Positions 51,946 to 53,075 of a DNA stretch of 53,075 nt are shown here, in pieces. The stretch covers positions 1 to 53,075 of the forward strand of contig JNEM01015450.1 in the NCBI GenBank assembly GCA_000697335.1, given 5' to 3'. Numbering within the stretch: position 1 is the first letter of the stretch; each line of letters starts with the position of its first letter. Made by a program: the position numbers and the translations under genes. Source of the DNA: Conidiobolus incongruus B7586 (lineage: Eukaryota > Entomophthoromycota > Entomophthoromycetes > Entomophthorales > Conidiobolaceae). The notes under the pieces are model-generated. The model worked only from the letters and a program-made list of their open reading frames with translations. It was not told the origin of the DNA and searched no databases.

Positions 51946-53075
51946 ATGGGAAATTTTTTAGATTCTAATTTTTTAAAAATAATATTGGATAAAAATAAAT
52001 AAATATATATAAAATAAATAAAAAGCTATTTATTTTTAAATGATATATATATTATAATTTTTTGATTAAAAAATTAAATTTTTAAAATTAATTATTTAAT
52101 TTAATTATATTTGAATTAAATAATAATCACCAAATGTTTTTTATTTTAATATTAGTAAAACTTAATCATAAACTCTTTAAAATTTTTAAAATTTTTTAAT
52201 AACTTTTAGTAATAAAATATTATCTAAATTAACTTTTTATTACTAGGTAAATTATTTTAAAATTAAAAAAAAACTATCTAAAACCTGTTAAAATTTAAAA
52301 GATTAACTTTAATTATTATTTTTTTAATAATTAATAGAGTGAAAAAATATATTGAAAAATATTTTAATATTAATTTTTTAAATATTTTTTTATATATTAA
52401 AGTTTAAACTTAAATTAATTAATAAAATATATAATAGGTATCTTATAATTTAACCAAAGCTTATAAATACTACAGTAGCTATTATTTAATAAAACTTATT
52501 AAAATACTATAAGAAACTTAAACTTTAACAGTGAATAATTATAATTGATGAATTTTAAATCCTTTTATATAATTTTTTATTAAAATACAAATCAAAATGC
52601 TGGAATAAGTTAAATTAACTCTTTTTACAAATTTTTTTCAATAAATATTTTGTTAATAAGTAAAAATTGATAATTAAAATAAATTTTAATAATATATGTT
52701 ATTTTTATTTAATTTTCAAAAATAAATCTATTAATAATAAGCTTTATATTATTTTTATAAATAAAATTATTTTTAATTTGTAAAATCAATATAAACAAAG
52801 AAAACTTATTATTTTATATAATGATTATAATATATATATTAAAAATTATAAATAATTTATTAATTAAAAAACTAGAAAAAACTATCTAACTAGTATATTT
52901 TTAAAATTATAACTTATATGATTATAGTTATTTTAAGTAATTAAAAAACTAGCTTATAAGGAAAAAATTTCTATAAAAGAATTTAATTAGTTTAAAAAAT
53001 ATAAAACTTTAGTTTTTAATAAAAAGAATTAATTTTTAAATGTTAAAAATTTATTAAAAATATAAAAGTTATTAA
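51946..53075 (+). mobile_element. Mariner relic, copy B, cut by the window end
   Basis: Starts ATGGGAAATTTTTT after a TA and follows copy A in the same orientation almost to its end. It lacks about 30-35 bases of the helix-turn-helix region present in copy A and is far more AT-rich. Most differences are C in A against T in B, or G against A. No open transposase frame of note remains. The right end lies beyond the window. Confidence 0.8.

Overview
This looks like nuclear DNA from an AT-rich, early-diverging fungus. The genes are compact and carry many short introns (about 43-60 nt, GTAAGT/GTAATT donors, TAG acceptors, standard code). A DASH-complex subunit (Duo1) is a fungus-specific marker. 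Other genes are unusual for a yeast or mould: an EBP-type sterol isomerase, a SNAPC4-like 4.5-repeat Myb protein and E2F-like promoter sites. An entomophthoralean/zoopagomycotan or similar lineage is my inference from composition and gene content, not a proven assignment. Intergenic DNA is extremely AT-rich, with deserts of 2-6 kb between gene clusters.

Layout from left to right: 3' part of an SQT1/AAMP WD40 ribosome chaperone (+); SNAPC4-like Myb protein (+); AT desert; CDC42 GTPase (-); 6 kb desert with a possible orphan promoter near 9.4 kb; tRNA-Phe(GAA) (+); MCM6 helicase (-) behind a promoter with five CCAAT boxes and E2F-like sites; a small GC island at 18.5 kb; ribosomal protein eS17 (+); TYW3 (-) and PRP4 (-) in tandem; an EBP sterol isomerase (+); COX15 (+); DUO1 (-); a decayed tRNA-Cys (-); a second EBP-family gene lacking catalytic residues (-); ATP synthase alpha (+); a mariner transposon relic; a decayed tRNA-Arg (-); NAD synthetase QNS1 (-); RNase P subunit POP4 (-); a Mei2-like RNA-binding protein (-) divergent from the APC2 cullin (+); a final AT desert; and a second, more decayed copy of the same mariner, cut by the window end.

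Most genes are housekeeping and do not form one pathway. Some functional links exist. TYW3 modifies the very tRNA (Phe, G37) encoded upstream. SQT1, eS17 and POP4 serve ribosome or RNA biogenesis. MCM6, CDC42, DUO1 and APC2 serve the cell cycle. COX15, ATP1 and QNS1 serve respiration and NAD supply. Exon joins were worked out by hand from splice motifs, frame continuity and recalled family motifs; every internal phase was checked to add up. The most interesting items are the EBP catalytic/non-catalytic paralogue pair, the two mariner copies with directional C-to-T/G-to-A decay, the E2F-like/CCAAT elements, the G-quadruplex motif in TYW3, and the tRNA genes whose 3' halves no longer pair well.
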